A DNA stretch of 64,000 bases, from NCBI RefSeq assembly GCF_001458255.1, contig NZ_CYSB01000041.1, positions 62,001 to 126,000 on the forward strand. Direction: 5' to 3'. This document shows positions 44,972 to 54,326 of this stretch, piece by piece. Under the pieces are notes generated by a model. That model did not search any database. It was not told the DNA's origin and saw nothing but the letters and a program-made list of their open reading frames with translations. Both the position numbers and the translations under genes were made by a program. Source of the stretch: Thalassovita autumnalis (GTDB lineage: Bacteria; Pseudomonadota; Alphaproteobacteria; Rhodobacterales; Rhodobacteraceae). The number at the start of each line of letters is the position of its first letter. Within the stretch, counting starts at the first letter, position 1.

Positions 44972-46283
44972 TCAAGCGATCCACGTTTTCCTGTTCCGTC
45001 CGGAAGGACGACAAGCTGATCCGGAACGCCGGACGGCCCTGCCAAACAGTTCCGCCAAACCACACCTGCCCGCTGCCCTGTGCCTGCTGCAAAATCGCGG
45101 CCGTCGCCGCATCATCGCGGCCGCGGACCAGAACCTGGTTGAGGACCACGCGGTTCAGCACCTCAAATCCGGCGGCACGCAGCCCCTCCCCAACCTGCAC
45201 GGCCTGCGCGTGATGTTTTTCCACCATCGCGGCCACGCCTTTGCGGCCCAGCGCCCGCAGCGCGGCCCAGATCGGAATGCCGCGCGCTCGGCGCGAAAAC
45301 TCCACCGTCAGGTTCTTTTGGGAATCCGCTGAGGCCGTGGAATAGGCCGCATCTGCATTCATCACCCGCGCCAGGGCCTGCGGATCCCGGCAAATCGCCA
45401 TCGCCCCGTCATAAGGCGTGTTGAGCCACTTATGCCCATCCGTCGTCCAGCTGTCCGCGCCCTCCACCCCGTCGGTCAGGCCTTTCAATGCCGAGGCACG
45501 TGCCCAGAGGCCAAACGCCCCATCCACATGCACCCAAGCCCCCGCAGCCTTGGCGCGTGGAATGATGTCGGCAAAGCGATCAAACTCACCGGTGTTCACC
45601 TCACCGGCCTGCAGGACCAAGATGGTGCGATCGTCCATCTCTGGCATCTGATCCGGGATCACGCGCCCCTCCCCATCGACGGGCAGTTTCACTACGTTGG
45701 CCCAGCCAAACCCAAGGATCTGCAACGCCTTGCGCACGGTCACATGAACGGTTGCAGGCACCATGACCTTGATTTCAGGCGCGCCGATCAGCCCCTGTTC
45801 GCTGTAGTCCCAGCCCTGCCGCGCCAGCAGCGTTGCCCGCGCGGCGGCCAAAACGCTCAAGCCACAGGCGGTGGCGGAGGTGCCAAAGGCAACGGCGCTT
45901 TCACGGGGCAGATCCAGGATCTCCAGCAGCCAGGCACCGGCCTGTTTTTCCAGAACATCCGCAACCGGCGCATTGTCATAAGAAGATGCGCATTGATCCC
46001 AGGCACCCACCATCCGCTCTGCCGCAGCAGCGGCCGGCAGGGTGGCCCCGATGACAAAACCAAAATAGTTCGGCCCGTTGCTGACCACCGTTGCCGGGGA
46101 GCCGAGCCTGTCGAGCATCTGCACTGTGTCCAGCGCGCCGTTGCCCTCATCTGGCAGCGGTTCGGCAAAAGCCGAAAGCGCTTCCAGCGCTTGCGCATCG
46201 GGAAACACGGGCTGTGTCGCGACACCAGCAACATAGCGTCGGGCCAGTGCATCGGCTTCTTCTAGTAACTCTAACTCATTCAT
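44925..46283 (-). CDS. PLP-dependent decarboxylase (group II)
   Basis: A 452-residue enzyme of the group II amino-acid decarboxylase fold (aromatic amino acid, glutamate, tyrosine type). The PLP lysine is in WTTDGHKWLNTPYDGAM, the cofactor-stacking region is VPATVHVTVRKAL, and ADIIPRAKAAGAWVHVDGAFGLWA holds the aspartate that binds the pyridine nitrogen. The substrate cannot be assigned from motifs. Divergent from an ArsR-type regulator across 58 bp with repeated operator half-sites, which points to control by that regulator. Confidence 0.87.
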   Translation of the reverse strand: MNELELLEEADALARRYVAGVATQPVFPDAQALEALSAFAEPLPDEGNGALDTVQMLDRLGSPATVVSNGPNYFGFVIGATLPAAAAAERMVGAWDQCASSYDNAPVADVLEKQAGAWLLEILDLPRESAVAFGTSATACGLSVLAAARATLLARQGWDYSEQGLIGAPEIKVMVPATVHVTVRKALQILGFGWANVVKLPVDGEGRVIPDQMPEMDDRTILVLQAGEVNTGEFDRFADIIPRAKAAGAWVHVDGAFGLWARASALKGLTDGVEGADSWTTDGHKWLNTPYDGAMAICRDPQALARVMNADAAYSTASADSQKNLTVEFSRRARGIPIWAALRALGRKGVAAMVEKHHAQAVQVGEGLRAAGFEVLNRVVLNQVLVRGRDDAATAAILQQAQGSGQVWFGGTVWQGRPAFRISLSSFRTEQENVDRLINLLRQIGPDGAAQR

Positions 46284-46304
46284 GGCATGGTCCTGAAATG
46301 CGAA

Positions 46305-46343
46305 TCTATATCGGAAAATATCAATATAGAGGATTCTCTATAT
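46305..46343. promoter_or_regulatory. Triple half-site operator for the ArsR-type regulator
   Basis: Three AT-rich half-sites lie in the 58-bp divergent gap: TCTATAT (46305-46311), ATATAGAG (46324-46331) and CTCTATAT (46336-46343). The last two form a perfect 8+4+8 palindrome reaching into the ArsR start codon; the first and second form a 7+12+7 one. This is the usual ATA/TAT style of ArsR operators and implies autorepression plus control of the decarboxylase gene. Confidence 0.7.
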
Positions 46344-46671
46344 GAACAACGGTTTTGTCGACATGGTGCCCGCTTTGCGGGCTTTGGCCAATCCGCACCG
46401 TGCCCAGATCATGGATTGGCTGCTGGACCCGCTGACCCATTTCCCGCCGCAACGTGATGGGTGCCGGCTGAAGGATGGCGTCTGCGTGGGGTTCATCACC
46501 GACAAAACCGGCCTCAGCCAGCCGACGGTCACCAGCCATATGAAAGCATTGGAAGCGGCCGGTTTGGTGACCTCAAAAAAGATCAAGAACTGGGTGTTTT
46601 ACAAGGCTGATGCTGCGCAACTGCAGGCGCTCTCGGCCGGTTTTGATCAAGGCGCACGGACGCAAAGTTGA
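46342..46671 (+). CDS. ArsR-type winged-helix transcriptional regulator
   Basis: A 109-residue regulator with MVPALRALANPHRAQIMDWLLDP, then recognition-helix region ITDKTGLSQPTVTSHMKALEAAGLVTSKKIKNWVFYKAD. Cys41 and Cys48 (DGCRLKDGVCVGF) lie in the loop before the DNA-binding helix and could bind metal or sense redox state, but the metal-binding ELCVCDL motif of classical ArsR is absent. The start codon lies inside its own predicted operator. It probably controls the divergent PLP decarboxylase. Confidence 0.87.
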   Translation: MNNGFVDMVPALRALANPHRAQIMDWLLDPLTHFPPQRDGCRLKDGVCVGFITDKTGLSQPTVTSHMKALEAAGLVTSKKIKNWVFYKADAAQLQALSAGFDQGARTQS

Positions 46672-46747
46672 CGCCAAGTCCCAAGTGACAGGACCAAATC
46701 GCGTGCTACCCTCATCTGTTGAGGACAGTTGCGGGAGGATCTGAATC

Positions 46748-47467
46748 ATGGGCGCGACCTTACGTGTATTGATGAACATGGGCACGCTGCACCGGCTGGC
46801 GCCGCTGTGGATCGCCGGGATCGTGGCGCTGGTGGTGTTTTGGACCCCATGGTTGCTGCTGGCCCTGGTTTACGGCGCGGTGATGCAGTTCTTTGTTGAA
46901 TATGCCATGCATCGGTTTCTGCTGCACCGGGAACCGCCAACCGATCAAAGCCCGTTCAATGAGCTTTATCGCAGCCACATCGGCCATCATGAGTTCCCCA
47001 ATGATCCGGAGTTCTTCACGGGCGATCAGCATTGGTATCCGGTGAAATTTGCCAGCAAATCGCTGGTGGTGCATTTCCTGATCCTCTGGCCCTTTGTTGG
47101 CTGGCAGATGGCGCTGCTGTTTCCCTTTGTGGCGCTGACCGTTGGGTCGGTGAGTGCCTTCACCTTCTATGAATATTGCCACACGCTGGCGCATCTGAAC
47201 GTGCCCAAGGGCTGGTTTGGCGAACGGGTGACGCGCAGCCATCTGCGCCATCATTTCAACGATCACGAAGCCACGTTCCACGTCAGCTTTGGCATGGAAT
47301 GGATCGACCGGCTGTTTGGCACCAAATACGAGCGCGAAGCGGCGAAGGAACGGTTTGATCGCAAAACGATTCTTTCGATGGGGATGGATCCAGACGATCT
47401 GAGGTTGGTCACCGCACGCAAAGCTTTCGGCATCAAAGATCATCCCACAAGGCGCAAAGAGGCCTAA
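46748..47467 (+). CDS. Fatty acid hydroxylase superfamily protein
   Basis: A 239-residue membrane-bound di-iron enzyme. The histidine boxes are all visible: MHRFLLH (His about 57 and 62), HIGHHEF, HTLAH and HLRHHFNDHE, set among three or four membrane helices (LWIAGIVALVVFWTPWLLLALVYG, SLVVHFLILWPFVGWQMALLF). This is the sterol desaturase / fatty acid hydroxylase family (PF04116). The likely substrate is a lipid or carotenoid, not identifiable here. GGGAGG lies 8 nt or more before the ATG. Monocistronic by spacing. Confidence 0.87.
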   Translation: MGATLRVLMNMGTLHRLAPLWIAGIVALVVFWTPWLLLALVYGAVMQFFVEYAMHRFLLHREPPTDQSPFNELYRSHIGHHEFPNDPEFFTGDQHWYPVKFASKSLVVHFLILWPFVGWQMALLFPFVALTVGSVSAFTFYEYCHTLAHLNVPKGWFGERVTRSHLRHHFNDHEATFHVSFGMEWIDRLFGTKYEREAAKERFDRKTILSMGMDPDDLRLVTARKAFGIKDHPTRRKEA

Positions 47468-47540
47468 ACCCCACCAAGATCCGCACTGCCCCGCCCTAGA
47501 AACGGCGGGGCTTGTCATTTGGGTCCGCTGGATTCTATAT

Positions 47541-47557
47541 ATGTTATGTTATTACAT
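47541..47557 (+). promoter_or_regulatory. Zur-like box before the zinc-chaperone GTPase
   Basis: ATGTTATGTTATTACAT is a near-palindrome centred 26 bp before the ATG at 47575, in an AT-rich stretch. It keeps the outer ATGT/ACAT and inner AT/AT of the canonical Zur site (ATGTTATA/TATAACAT form) with few mismatches. Zinc-bound Zur here would block transcription, so the operon should be switched on by zinc starvation. Confidence 0.6.
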
Positions 47558-47574
47558 TTTATCCAGCGAGCCCC

Positions 47575-48813
47575 ATGTCAGATACAGCGCCCGATAGATC
47601 GACCGACCCCCGCCTGCCCGTCACCGTCCTTTCCGGATTTCTGGGTGCCGGCAAAACAACCCTTTTGAACCGATTGCTCAACAACCGCGACAATCATCGC
47701 ATCGCAGTCATCGTGAACGATATGTCCGAGGTGAATATCGACGCCGACCTGGTGCGCAGCGACAGCGGATCGCTGAGCCATACCGACGAAACCCTCGTTG
47801 AAATGTCCAACGGCTGCATCTGCTGCACCCTGCGCGAAGATCTGTTGCTTGAGGTTCGGCAACTGGCTGAGGCCGGGCGATTTGACTACCTGTTGATCGA
47901 GTCCTCCGGGATTTCCGAACCCATTCCCGTCGCGACCTCTTTTGCCTTTCGCGATGAAGAAGGACGCAGCCTGTCCGATGTTGCCCGTCTGGACACAATG
48001 GCCACCGTGGTGGATGCGGTGAACCTGTTGGAAAACTACTCCAGTCACGATTTTCTGGCTGACCATGGTGAAACCGCGGGCGAAGGCGATGACCGCACCC
48101 TGGTGCATCTGTTGACCGACCAGATCGAATTTGCAGATGTCGTTGTGCTGAACAAGGTCAGCGCCGCCGGCCCGGAGCGCACCAAAGCCGCCCGGCAAAT
48201 CATCCGCAGCCTGAACGGGGATGCCAAGATCATCGAAACGGATTTTTCCGAGGTCGCGGTTGCGGATCTGCTGAACACCGGGCTGTTTGACTTTGACCGC
48301 GCCTATGAGCACCCAATGTGGGCGAAGGAGCTTTACGGCTTTGAAGACCACGTGCCCGAAACCGAAGAATACGGCGTGGCCTCCTACGTGTTTCGCGCCC
48401 ATGCGCCATTTGATCCGCGCCGCATTCATGACCTGCTGAACGGACCGCTGCCCGGTGTGATCCGGGCCAAGGGTCATATGTGGCTCGCAAGCCGTCCCAA
48501 ATGGGTGGCCGAGTTTTCATTGGCGGGTGCGCTTTCTTCGATTGGCCCGATTGGCACCTGGTGGGCCTCCGTCCCTGCGGACACCTGGCCGAACCACGAA
48601 GGTCTGCGCAAATACATGCAGGACCACTGGCGCGAACCATTTGGCGACCGCCGGCAAGAGTTGGTCTTTATCGGTGCTGGCATCGACTGGCCCAAACTGC
48701 GCGCCCAGCTCGAATCCTGTCTGATCCCGCAGGCCACCCTGGAAACCCTGCCAAACTACGCCGAAATGCCGGACCCGTTCCCGCCCTGGCGTCAGGCGGA
48801 GGCGGCTGAGTAA
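47575..48813 (+). CDS. zigA: COG0523 zinc metallochaperone GTPase (ZigA type)
   Basis: A 412-residue CobW/COG0523 GTPase. The P-loop [11 protein letters not shown] is at 21-31, the metal-binding CxCC motif is Cys81-Cys83-Cys84 ([10 protein letters not shown]), and the guanine motif is the reduced NKVS. The long N-terminal GTPase insert ([22 protein letters not shown]), [16 protein letters not shown] and the C-terminal [16 protein letters not shown] match the ZigA/ZagA subgroup that moves scarce zinc to client proteins. A Zur-like box lies upstream. The stop codon overlaps the start of the DUF6525 gene (TAATG). Confidence 0.83.
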   Translation: MSDTAPDRSTDPRLPVTVLSGFLGAGKTTLLNRLLNNRDNHRIAVIVNDMSEVNIDADLVRSDSGSLSHTDETLVEMSNGCICCTLREDLLLEVRQLAEAGRFDYLLIESSGISEPIPVATSFAFRDEEGRSLSDVARLDTMATVVDAVNLLENYSSHDFLADHGETAGEGDDRTLVHLLTDQIEFADVVVLNKVSAAGPERTKAARQIIRSLNGDAKIIETDFSEVAVADLLNTGLFDFDRAYEHPMWAKELYGFEDHVPETEEYGVASYVFRAHAPFDPRRIHDLLNGPLPGVIRAKGHMWLASRPKWVAEFSLAGALSSIGPIGTWWASVPADTWPNHEGLRKYMQDHWREPFGDRRQELVFIGAGIDWPKLRAQLESCLIPQATLETLPNYAEMPDPFPPWRQAEAAE

Positions 48814-49094
48814 TGCCCAGCAATGCACAGGTGGGCAAACGGGCCCGAAAGTGCGGCAACCTGGGTCAAACCGGGTTGCGCCGCCGCAAGCGGCGTGGCG
48901 ATCCCATGCGCGATTATGACAGCCTGCCACCTGCGCTGCGAAGCTGGTTACAACAGGCCGTCTTGCCCTGGTCGCCACACTCCTGCCGACGCATCTGGGC
49001 CACCGCCCTGCAGACAGGTGCAACCCAGGCCGAAGCCCTTGCTCAGTTGGACCGGCTGGAAGCAGCGACTCTCAACCGCGCCCGGACGGCCTGA
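48813..49094 (+). CDS. DUF6525 family protein
   Basis: A 93-residue basic protein. Its start overlaps the zigA stop by one base (TAATG), so translation is coupled. It has a GNLGQTGLRRRKRRGDPMRDYDSLPPALRSWLQQAVLPWSP segment typical of the DUF6525 family of Rhodobacterales, then RRIWATALQTG and a helical LAQLDRLEAATL. The function is unknown. Being coupled to a probable zinc-starvation gene suggests a place in the same response, an inference from position only. Confidence 0.72.
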   Translation: MPSNAQVGKRARKCGNLGQTGLRRRKRRGDPMRDYDSLPPALRSWLQQAVLPWSPHSCRRIWATALQTGATQAEALAQLDRLEAATLNRARTA

Positions 49095-49266
49095 GTCTGA
49101 TTGTTGTTTCAAAACTTACAAAAAACATGTATGGCCCCGCTATCTGAGACGTTGTGCCCGGACCCTGGCACTCGGAATGAAGATAATGGGGTCGGCGGCA
49201 ATGGGGCCGTCATTTACACAAGGCAGCGCGGGATACGCCCGAGATGCTGCCAACTAGGATACGCAT

Positions 49267-51393
49267 ATGTTTGACGTAACGACCAAATCGATGCAGTGGG
49301 GCGAAGAAACCCTCACTCTGGAAACGGGCAAGGTTGCCCGTCAGGCCGACGGCACCGTCATCGCCACTCTGGGCGAGACTTCCGTCATGGCCAACGTGAC
49401 CTTCGCAAAGGCGCCAAAACCCGGTCAGGATTTCTTCCCGCTGACCGTACATTACCAAGAGAAATACTACGCCGCCGGTAAGATCCCTGGCGGTTTCTTT
49501 AAGCGCGAAGCGCGCCCGACCGAAAAAGAAACCCTGACCGCACGTCTGATCGACCGTCCGATCCGCCCGCTGTTCGTCCCCGGCTTCAAACACGAAGTGC
49601 TGGTGATGTGCACCGTGCTGTCGCACGACCTGGTCAACGACCCCGACGTTGTTGCCATGATCGCCGCCTCTGCTGCGCTGACCATTTCCGGCGCGCCGTT
49701 CCGGGGCCCGATCGCCTGTGCCCGTGTTGGCTTTGAGGATGGTGAATACATCCTGAACCCGACCGTGGACGACATGGATCAGCTGCGCAACAACCCCGAG
49801 CAGCGCCTCGACCTGGTTGTCGCCGGCACCAAAGACGCCGTGATGATGGTCGAATCGGAAGCCTACGAGCTGACCGAAGCTGAGATGCTGGGTGCGGTGA
49901 ATTTCGCCCACGAACAGATCCAGCCGGTGATCGACCTGATCATCGACCTGGCCGAAGACGCAGCCAAAGAACCGTTTGAATTCGTATCGCCCGACTACTC
50001 GGAGCTGTTCGAAGTGGTGAAAGCCGCTGGTGAAGAGCAGATGCGCGCCGCATACGCCATCACCGACAAGCAAGAGCGCGTTGCCGCTGTTGCCGCTGCG
50101 CGTGAAGCCATCATTGCTGGTCTGAGCGAAGAACAGCAGGAAGATGCGGATCTGGGTTCGGCCCTGAAGAAGCTGGAATCCACCGTTCTGCGTGGCACCG
50201 TTGTAAAAGAAGGCAAGCGGATCGACGGCCGTGCGCTGGACGAAATCCGCCCCATCGTTGCCGAAACCGGCATGCTGCCGCGGACCCACGGTTCGGCCCT
50301 GTTCACCCGTGGTGAAACTCAGGGTCTGGTTGTGACCACTCTGGGCACAGGCGATGATGAGCAGATCATCGACGCGCTGCACGGCAACTACCGTTCGAAC
50401 TTCCTGCTGCATTATAACTTCCCGCCCTACTCGGTTGGTGAAGTGGGCCGCGTTGGTTCGCCCGGTCGTCGTGAAATCGGTCACGGTAAACTGGCATGGC
50501 GTGCGCTGCAGGCTGTTCTGCCCGCCCCGACTGACTTCCCCTACACCGTGCGTGTGGTTTCCGAGATCACCGAATCGAACGGCTCCTCCTCGATGGCGTC
50601 GGTCTGCGGTGGCTCACTGTCGATGATGGACGCGGGTGTTCCGCTGAAATCGGCTGTTGCCGGTGTGGCCATGGGTCTGGTTCTGGAAGACGACGGCTCC
50701 TACGCGATCCTGTCGGACATTCTGGGCGACGAAGATCACCTGGGCGACATGGACTTCAAAGTGGCAGGGACCGAAAACGGCATCACCTCGCTGCAGATGG
50801 ACATCAAGGTTGCAGGCATCACGCCTGAAATCATGGAGAAAGCTCTGGCACAGGCGAAAGCCGGCCGGATGCACATCCTGGGTGAGATGAACAAAGCGCT
50901 GTCCGGCGCCTCGGAATTCTCGGTCCACGCACCGCGCATTGAAACCATGCAGATCCCGACCGACAAGATCCGTGAAGTGATCGGCTCGGGCGGTAAAGTG
51001 ATCCGTGAAATCGTTGAAGTGTCCGGCGCCAAAGTCGACATCAACGACGACGGCATCATCAAGATCGCATCGCCCGACGGTGAGTGCATCAAGAAGGCCT
51101 ATGAGATGATCCACTCGATCGTCGCTGAGCCGGAAGAAGGCGCCATCTACAAAGGTAAAGTTGTGAAGATCGTCGACTTCGGCGCCTTCGTGAACTTCTT
51201 TGGCAAGCGCGACGGTCTGGTGCACGTGTCCCAGATCGAAAACCGCCGCCTGAACCACCCCTCCGACGTTCTGAAAGAAGGTCAGGAAGTGTGGGTCAAA
51301 CTGCTCGGCTTCGACGACCGCGGCAAAGTCCGCCTGTCGATGAAAGTTGTCGATCAGGAAACCGGCGAAGAGGCCAAAAAAGAAGAAGAGTAA
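49267..51393 (+). CDS. pnp: Polyribonucleotide nucleotidyltransferase (PNPase)
   Basis: A 708-residue phosphorolytic 3-prime exonuclease: two RNase PH-like domains ([36 protein letters not shown]), an all-helical linker, then a KH domain ([22 protein letters not shown]) and S1 domain ([22 protein letters not shown]). The active site of the second PH domain ([19 protein letters not shown]) is intact. PNPase degrades mRNA and forms the degradosome core. Usually directly downstream of rpsO; here 6.2 kb away with its own 172-bp leader. A terminator follows. Confidence 0.97.
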   Translation: MFDVTTKSMQWGEETLTLETGKVARQADGTVIATLGETSVMANVTFAKAPKPGQDFFPLTVHYQEKYYAAGKIPGGFFKREARPTEKETLTARLIDRPIRPLFVPGFKHEVLVMCTVLSHDLVNDPDVVAMIAASAALTISGAPFRGPIACARVGFEDGEYILNPTVDDMDQLRNNPEQRLDLVVAGTKDAVMMVESEAYELTEAEMLGAVNFAHEQIQPVIDLIIDLAEDAAKEPFEFVSPDYSELFEVVKAAGEEQMRAAYAITDKQERVAAVAAAREAIIAGLSEEQQEDADLGSALKKLESTVLRGTVVKEGKRIDGRALDEIRPIVAETGMLPRTHGSALFTRGETQGLVVTTLGTGDDEQIIDALHGNYRSNFLLHYNFPPYSVGEVGRVGSPGRREIGHGKLAWRALQAVLPAPTDFPYTVRVVSEITESNGSSSMASVCGGSLSMMDAGVPLKSAVAGVAMGLVLEDDGSYAILSDILGDEDHLGDMDFKVAGTENGITSLQMDIKVAGITPEIMEKALAQAKAGRMHILGEMNKALSGASEFSVHAPRIETMQIPTDKIREVIGSGGKVIREIVEVSGAKVDINDDGIIKIASPDGECIKKAYEMIHSIVAEPEEGAIYKGKVVKIVDFGAFVNFFGKRDGLVHVSQIENRRLNHPSDVLKEGQEVWVKLLGFDDRGKVRLSMKVVDQETGEEAKKEEE

Positions 51394-51420
51394 TCCTCTT
51401 CCTCTTGCCAGAAATAATAA

Positions 51421-51450
51421 AGCCCCGGTCATCTGGCCGGGGCTTTTGTT
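51421..51450 (+). terminator. Rho-independent terminator after pnp
   Basis: AGCCCCGG (51421-51428) pairs with CCGGGGCT (51437-51444), followed by TTTGTTTTAT, with an A-rich lead-in (AATAATAA) that also gives the opposite strand a U tail. It separates pnp from the glycan cassette. Confidence 0.88.
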
Positions 51451-51512
51451 TTATACGGCGCATCAAGCTGGGATGTTGAAAGGCGTTTTTTGTGCTCAGG
51501 GTTAGCGGCACA

Positions 51513-52505
51513 TTATCCAGCGGATATTTTGCTGAACATCTCGGCTGCGCTTTCGCGCGCTGCAAGAAGCGCCGCATCAATATTGGAGAGTTCAACATCA
51601 GAATACTCCCAGTCGGACGGAGACAGTCCCTCATTGAGATCTGCAACGGCAATCAAGCGAGAAGCTGAAAGGCCAAGATCACTTAGCAACGCCTCAACTT
51701 TCCAAGAATTGGACTGGAGCGCGACAAAGGGCGTTTTTGAAAGCAGTGAAAAACAAACCCCGTGGAAGCGGCCGGTCACATGCAGCTCTGCACGCGCCAA
51801 GTAACGCGCGTATTCATCAGGTGTTTTAGCAAGATGTAGTTGAGGAAATTCTTTCTTAGCGCTTCGTTCGAACCTGGCGATATAAGAGTTCCGCAAAAAC
51901 CGGCTAAACGGATTCCGACCTTTGGGCCTTTTCAAATGGCTCAGACTGGGAAGGAAAGTCGCGTTCATTTGCTGTGACAGCTTACGCAACCCGGCAGTGA
52001 TACTGGTATCTACACTATCACCCACGATCGTACCCATGCGTCGCTGCTCAAAACCAGAGATAGCGCCATCGCACAGAGTGAGGTCTGGTAGCATCCCGTC
52101 ACACCTTACACCAGCAGCCTCCAGCTCCGCAGCACTCTGGCTGTCCCTCACCCAGATACCCCTGAACTTTTCGAGAAAGCGAGACCAGTCAGCAGGGTTC
52201 TCTTGATAGATCGCATTTGCCAAGAACACCGGTGCGCGACATGCGTCGTGATCAACAATTTTCAACAGGTCGGCCCCGGCACCGCGCCCATGGTGCAACG
52301 TACCTTCCCCATTGATGACAACTCTGTCAGCCTGAGCAAGATGACGAAGGAAATTGCGATCTTGCCACCAACGATGGCGTAGCGGACTGGTTGCTGTAAC
52401 GCTCATCCCTTGTGCGCGCAAACCTCGCTCCAAAACACTCATAACCCGTGTACACCCATGATGGAAATCAAGGCGTGTATCGTTGAGTATCACCACTTTC
52501 GTCAT
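51513..52505 (-). CDS. Polysaccharide pyruvyl transferase family protein
   Basis: A 330-residue protein of the PF04230 family, which adds ketal pyruvate to surface sugars or is related in fold. Typical parts are RVVINGEGTLHHG near 63-75, GIWVRDSQSAAELEAAGV, DLTLCDG and the C-terminal TGRFHGVCFSLLSKTPFVAL with NSWKVEALLSDLGL. AAGGA is 6 nt before the ATG at 52505. Composition here is clearly less GC-rich than the flanking genes. It lies 98 bp downstream of the GT29-like gene on the same strand and probably acts on the same glycan. Confidence 0.85.
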   Translation of the reverse strand: MTKVVILNDTRLDFHHGCTRVMSVLERGLRAQGMSVTATSPLRHRWWQDRNFLRHLAQADRVVINGEGTLHHGRGAGADLLKIVDHDACRAPVFLANAIYQENPADWSRFLEKFRGIWVRDSQSAAELEAAGVRCDGMLPDLTLCDGAISGFEQRRMGTIVGDSVDTSITAGLRKLSQQMNATFLPSLSHLKRPKGRNPFSRFLRNSYIARFERSAKKEFPQLHLAKTPDEYARYLARAELHVTGRFHGVCFSLLSKTPFVALQSNSWKVEALLSDLGLSASRLIAVADLNEGLSPSDWEYSDVELSNIDAALLAARESAAEMFSKISAG

Positions 52506-52603
52506 CATTCGTCCTTAGCGAGGCAGTTTTCAAAAATGGGGCACACTGTGTTCCAGACCTTTTCAGCTGGCTCACCGCGCAACGCACCCGTGCTCTTCCG
52601 ATA

Positions 52604-53350
52604 CTAAGAGTTCAACGCAGCATCAACTGCACCACACAGCTCAACTTTGCGGCCTGAGCGTTCGGCATTGTCGATTAACTTCCGAACTAGCGCCCTTTCT
52701 CTTTCAGGATTGTGGTGCCCCAGAGACTGAACGCGCGATTTACTGTCGTCGTCATTAACATCACGATCATCGTAGCCCGCTTGATACTTCGTCTGGAAAA
52801 AGGTGAAGCCCGCGACCACTGTTCTGGCTGAGTTGCATCCAAGCAGAAAGTCGAGACAAACCAAACCTGTCGTTGGGGATGCGCCTCCGAGCTCCTCTGA
52901 CAACGCTTTATATCGTGCTGGAGGGACTATTTTCACGCTTCGCTCGTTCGACCCCAATGAACGCAAAGCATCTAGCGTCAGGGGAAAGCGGCCCTTTCCT
53001 GTTGTACGATGGACCAAACAGCGCACACCGGCGTCGTCAAGAACCTCTCTGGTTGGCGGCAGAATGTCCTGGGTCAGGCTGTGAAACAACACGTCGCAGC
53101 GATGACTGTCTCCGTCACCGAACGGGATGGGAAGCCAGATACCGTTGTTCATCTTGATAACAACATCAAAATCGTCCGACCGAAAACTCGCCAAGTCCTC
53201 GCCAAGTGTTCGGGCGGGGCCCGCCACCAAGATAGACTTCCCTTCGAAGCAGCTTGAGGACAAAAGCATTCCTGACGCGTGCCTTTTGAAGAGATAGTTA
53301 TATCTTATTACCTCAAAGAGTTTTGGACGGCGCAATCGAGGCAACTTCAT
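52604..53350 (-). CDS. GT29 (sialyltransferase-like) glycosyltransferase
   Basis: A 248-residue protein with the pattern of family GT29: an N-terminal KSILVAGPARTLGEDLASFRSDDFDVVIKMNNG (about 38-70), resembling the large sialyl motif; ASPTTGLVCLDFLLGC at 158-172, resembling the small motif; VVAGFTFFQTKYQAGY; and HHNPERE at 212-218, like the histidine/glutamate very-small motif. No CMP-sialic-acid synthesis genes are nearby, so the donor may be another CMP sugar. The ATG at 53350 has AGGA 9 nt upstream; an upstream extension to 53389 is possible. AT-rich compared with neighbours. Confidence 0.72.
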   Translation of the reverse strand: MKLPRLRRPKLFEVIRYNYLFKRHASGMLLSSSCFEGKSILVAGPARTLGEDLASFRSDDFDVVIKMNNGIWLPIPFGDGDSHRCDVLFHSLTQDILPPTREVLDDAGVRCLVHRTTGKGRFPLTLDALRSLGSNERSVKIVPPARYKALSEELGGASPTTGLVCLDFLLGCNSARTVVAGFTFFQTKYQAGYDDRDVNDDDSKSRVQSLGHHNPERERALVRKLIDNAERSGRKVELCGAVDAALNS

Positions 53351-53512
53351 GCCCATTCTTCCTCTTTTCTTGAGCAAAATGTTGCGCAAAGCTCAACTAG
53401 GATCCTATGCGGCGAACAGGCCAATACAATCCAAATATTTGCCCTTGCGCACTACTTGCTTTTCTGCGCATTTCGGCGCCAAATTGTGCACTCCCCCCCG
53501 AAAGCACCCCAA

Positions 53513-54316
53513 ATGCCATCCCACGTCCAGAACAATAATGATCCTGTGCTCATTTTCACGATGAAATGGGGCGGCCTTTATGGCCCACACTATGTGAACA
53601 ATCTTGCGCGCGGCGTCAAAAAGCACCTGAAACGCCCTCATCGCTTCATTTGTTTCACTGACGACCCCAAAGGGCTGGATAATGGGGTTGAGGCGATGCC
53701 TCTGCCCGAATTAGGTCTGCCTGAAGGACACAATGACACCCGTTGGCAAAAGCTGGCCCTTTTTCGCAAAGATCTCATGGGCCTGAAGGGCACAGCCCTG
53801 TTTCTGGACCTGGATCTGGTCGTCGTGGATGATCTGGAGCCATTGTTCGAAATTGACGGAGCTTTCCGTATCATCCGCGACGATGATCTGTTCCGCTCCA
53901 AGCCACTTCGGAAAGTGAATCCTTCGCGCGATGCCTTCCTGCATTCGGTCGGCAACAGTTCCGTCTTCCGTTATGAGGTGGGTGCGCACAGCTACATTCT
54001 GGACACGTTTGTGGCAGACCCTGACACCGTCACCAATAAGTTTGAAATCAGCCAACAGTTCCAAAGCGATCAACTGGCCACACACGCGCACCTAAGTTAC
54101 TGGCCAAAGGAATGGTGCGTTAGCTTCAAAAACCACTGCGTCCCACGCGGTTTTTCAAGCTACTTTGCCGCCCCGAGCCTTCCTGAGGGCGCGCGGATCG
54201 TTGTTTTTGCAGGCTCACCCAAGATGGATGATGCCCTGAATGGTAAGGGCAGCAAATGGTACCGTCGCATCGGGGACGTTTCATGGCTAAAATCCCAGTG
54301 GATGAACGCCAGCTAA
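53513..54316 (+). CDS. Putative glycosyltransferase with DxD motif
   Basis: A 267-residue protein with a GT-A style nucleotide-sugar fold: IFTMKWGGLYGPHYVNNLARGVKKHL, HRFICFTDDPKGL and then LFLDLDLVVVDDLEPLF (DLD at 99-101), the metal-binding motif that is also seen in GT8-like enzymes. The middle NSSVFRYEVGAHSYILDTF and QSDQLATHAHL fit a sugar acceptor region. The exact family is uncertain. Start ATG at 53513 gives the best match to the domain start. It is divergent from the GT29-like gene and followed after 10 bp by another glycosyltransferase. Confidence 0.72.
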   Translation: MPSHVQNNNDPVLIFTMKWGGLYGPHYVNNLARGVKKHLKRPHRFICFTDDPKGLDNGVEAMPLPELGLPEGHNDTRWQKLALFRKDLMGLKGTALFLDLDLVVVDDLEPLFEIDGAFRIIRDDDLFRSKPLRKVNPSRDAFLHSVGNSSVFRYEVGAHSYILDTFVADPDTVTNKFEISQQFQSDQLATHAHLSYWPKEWCVSFKNHCVPRGFSSYFAAPSLPEGARIVVFAGSPKMDDALNGKGSKWYRRIGDVSWLKSQWMNAS

Positions 54317-54326
54317 AGGAAAACGA

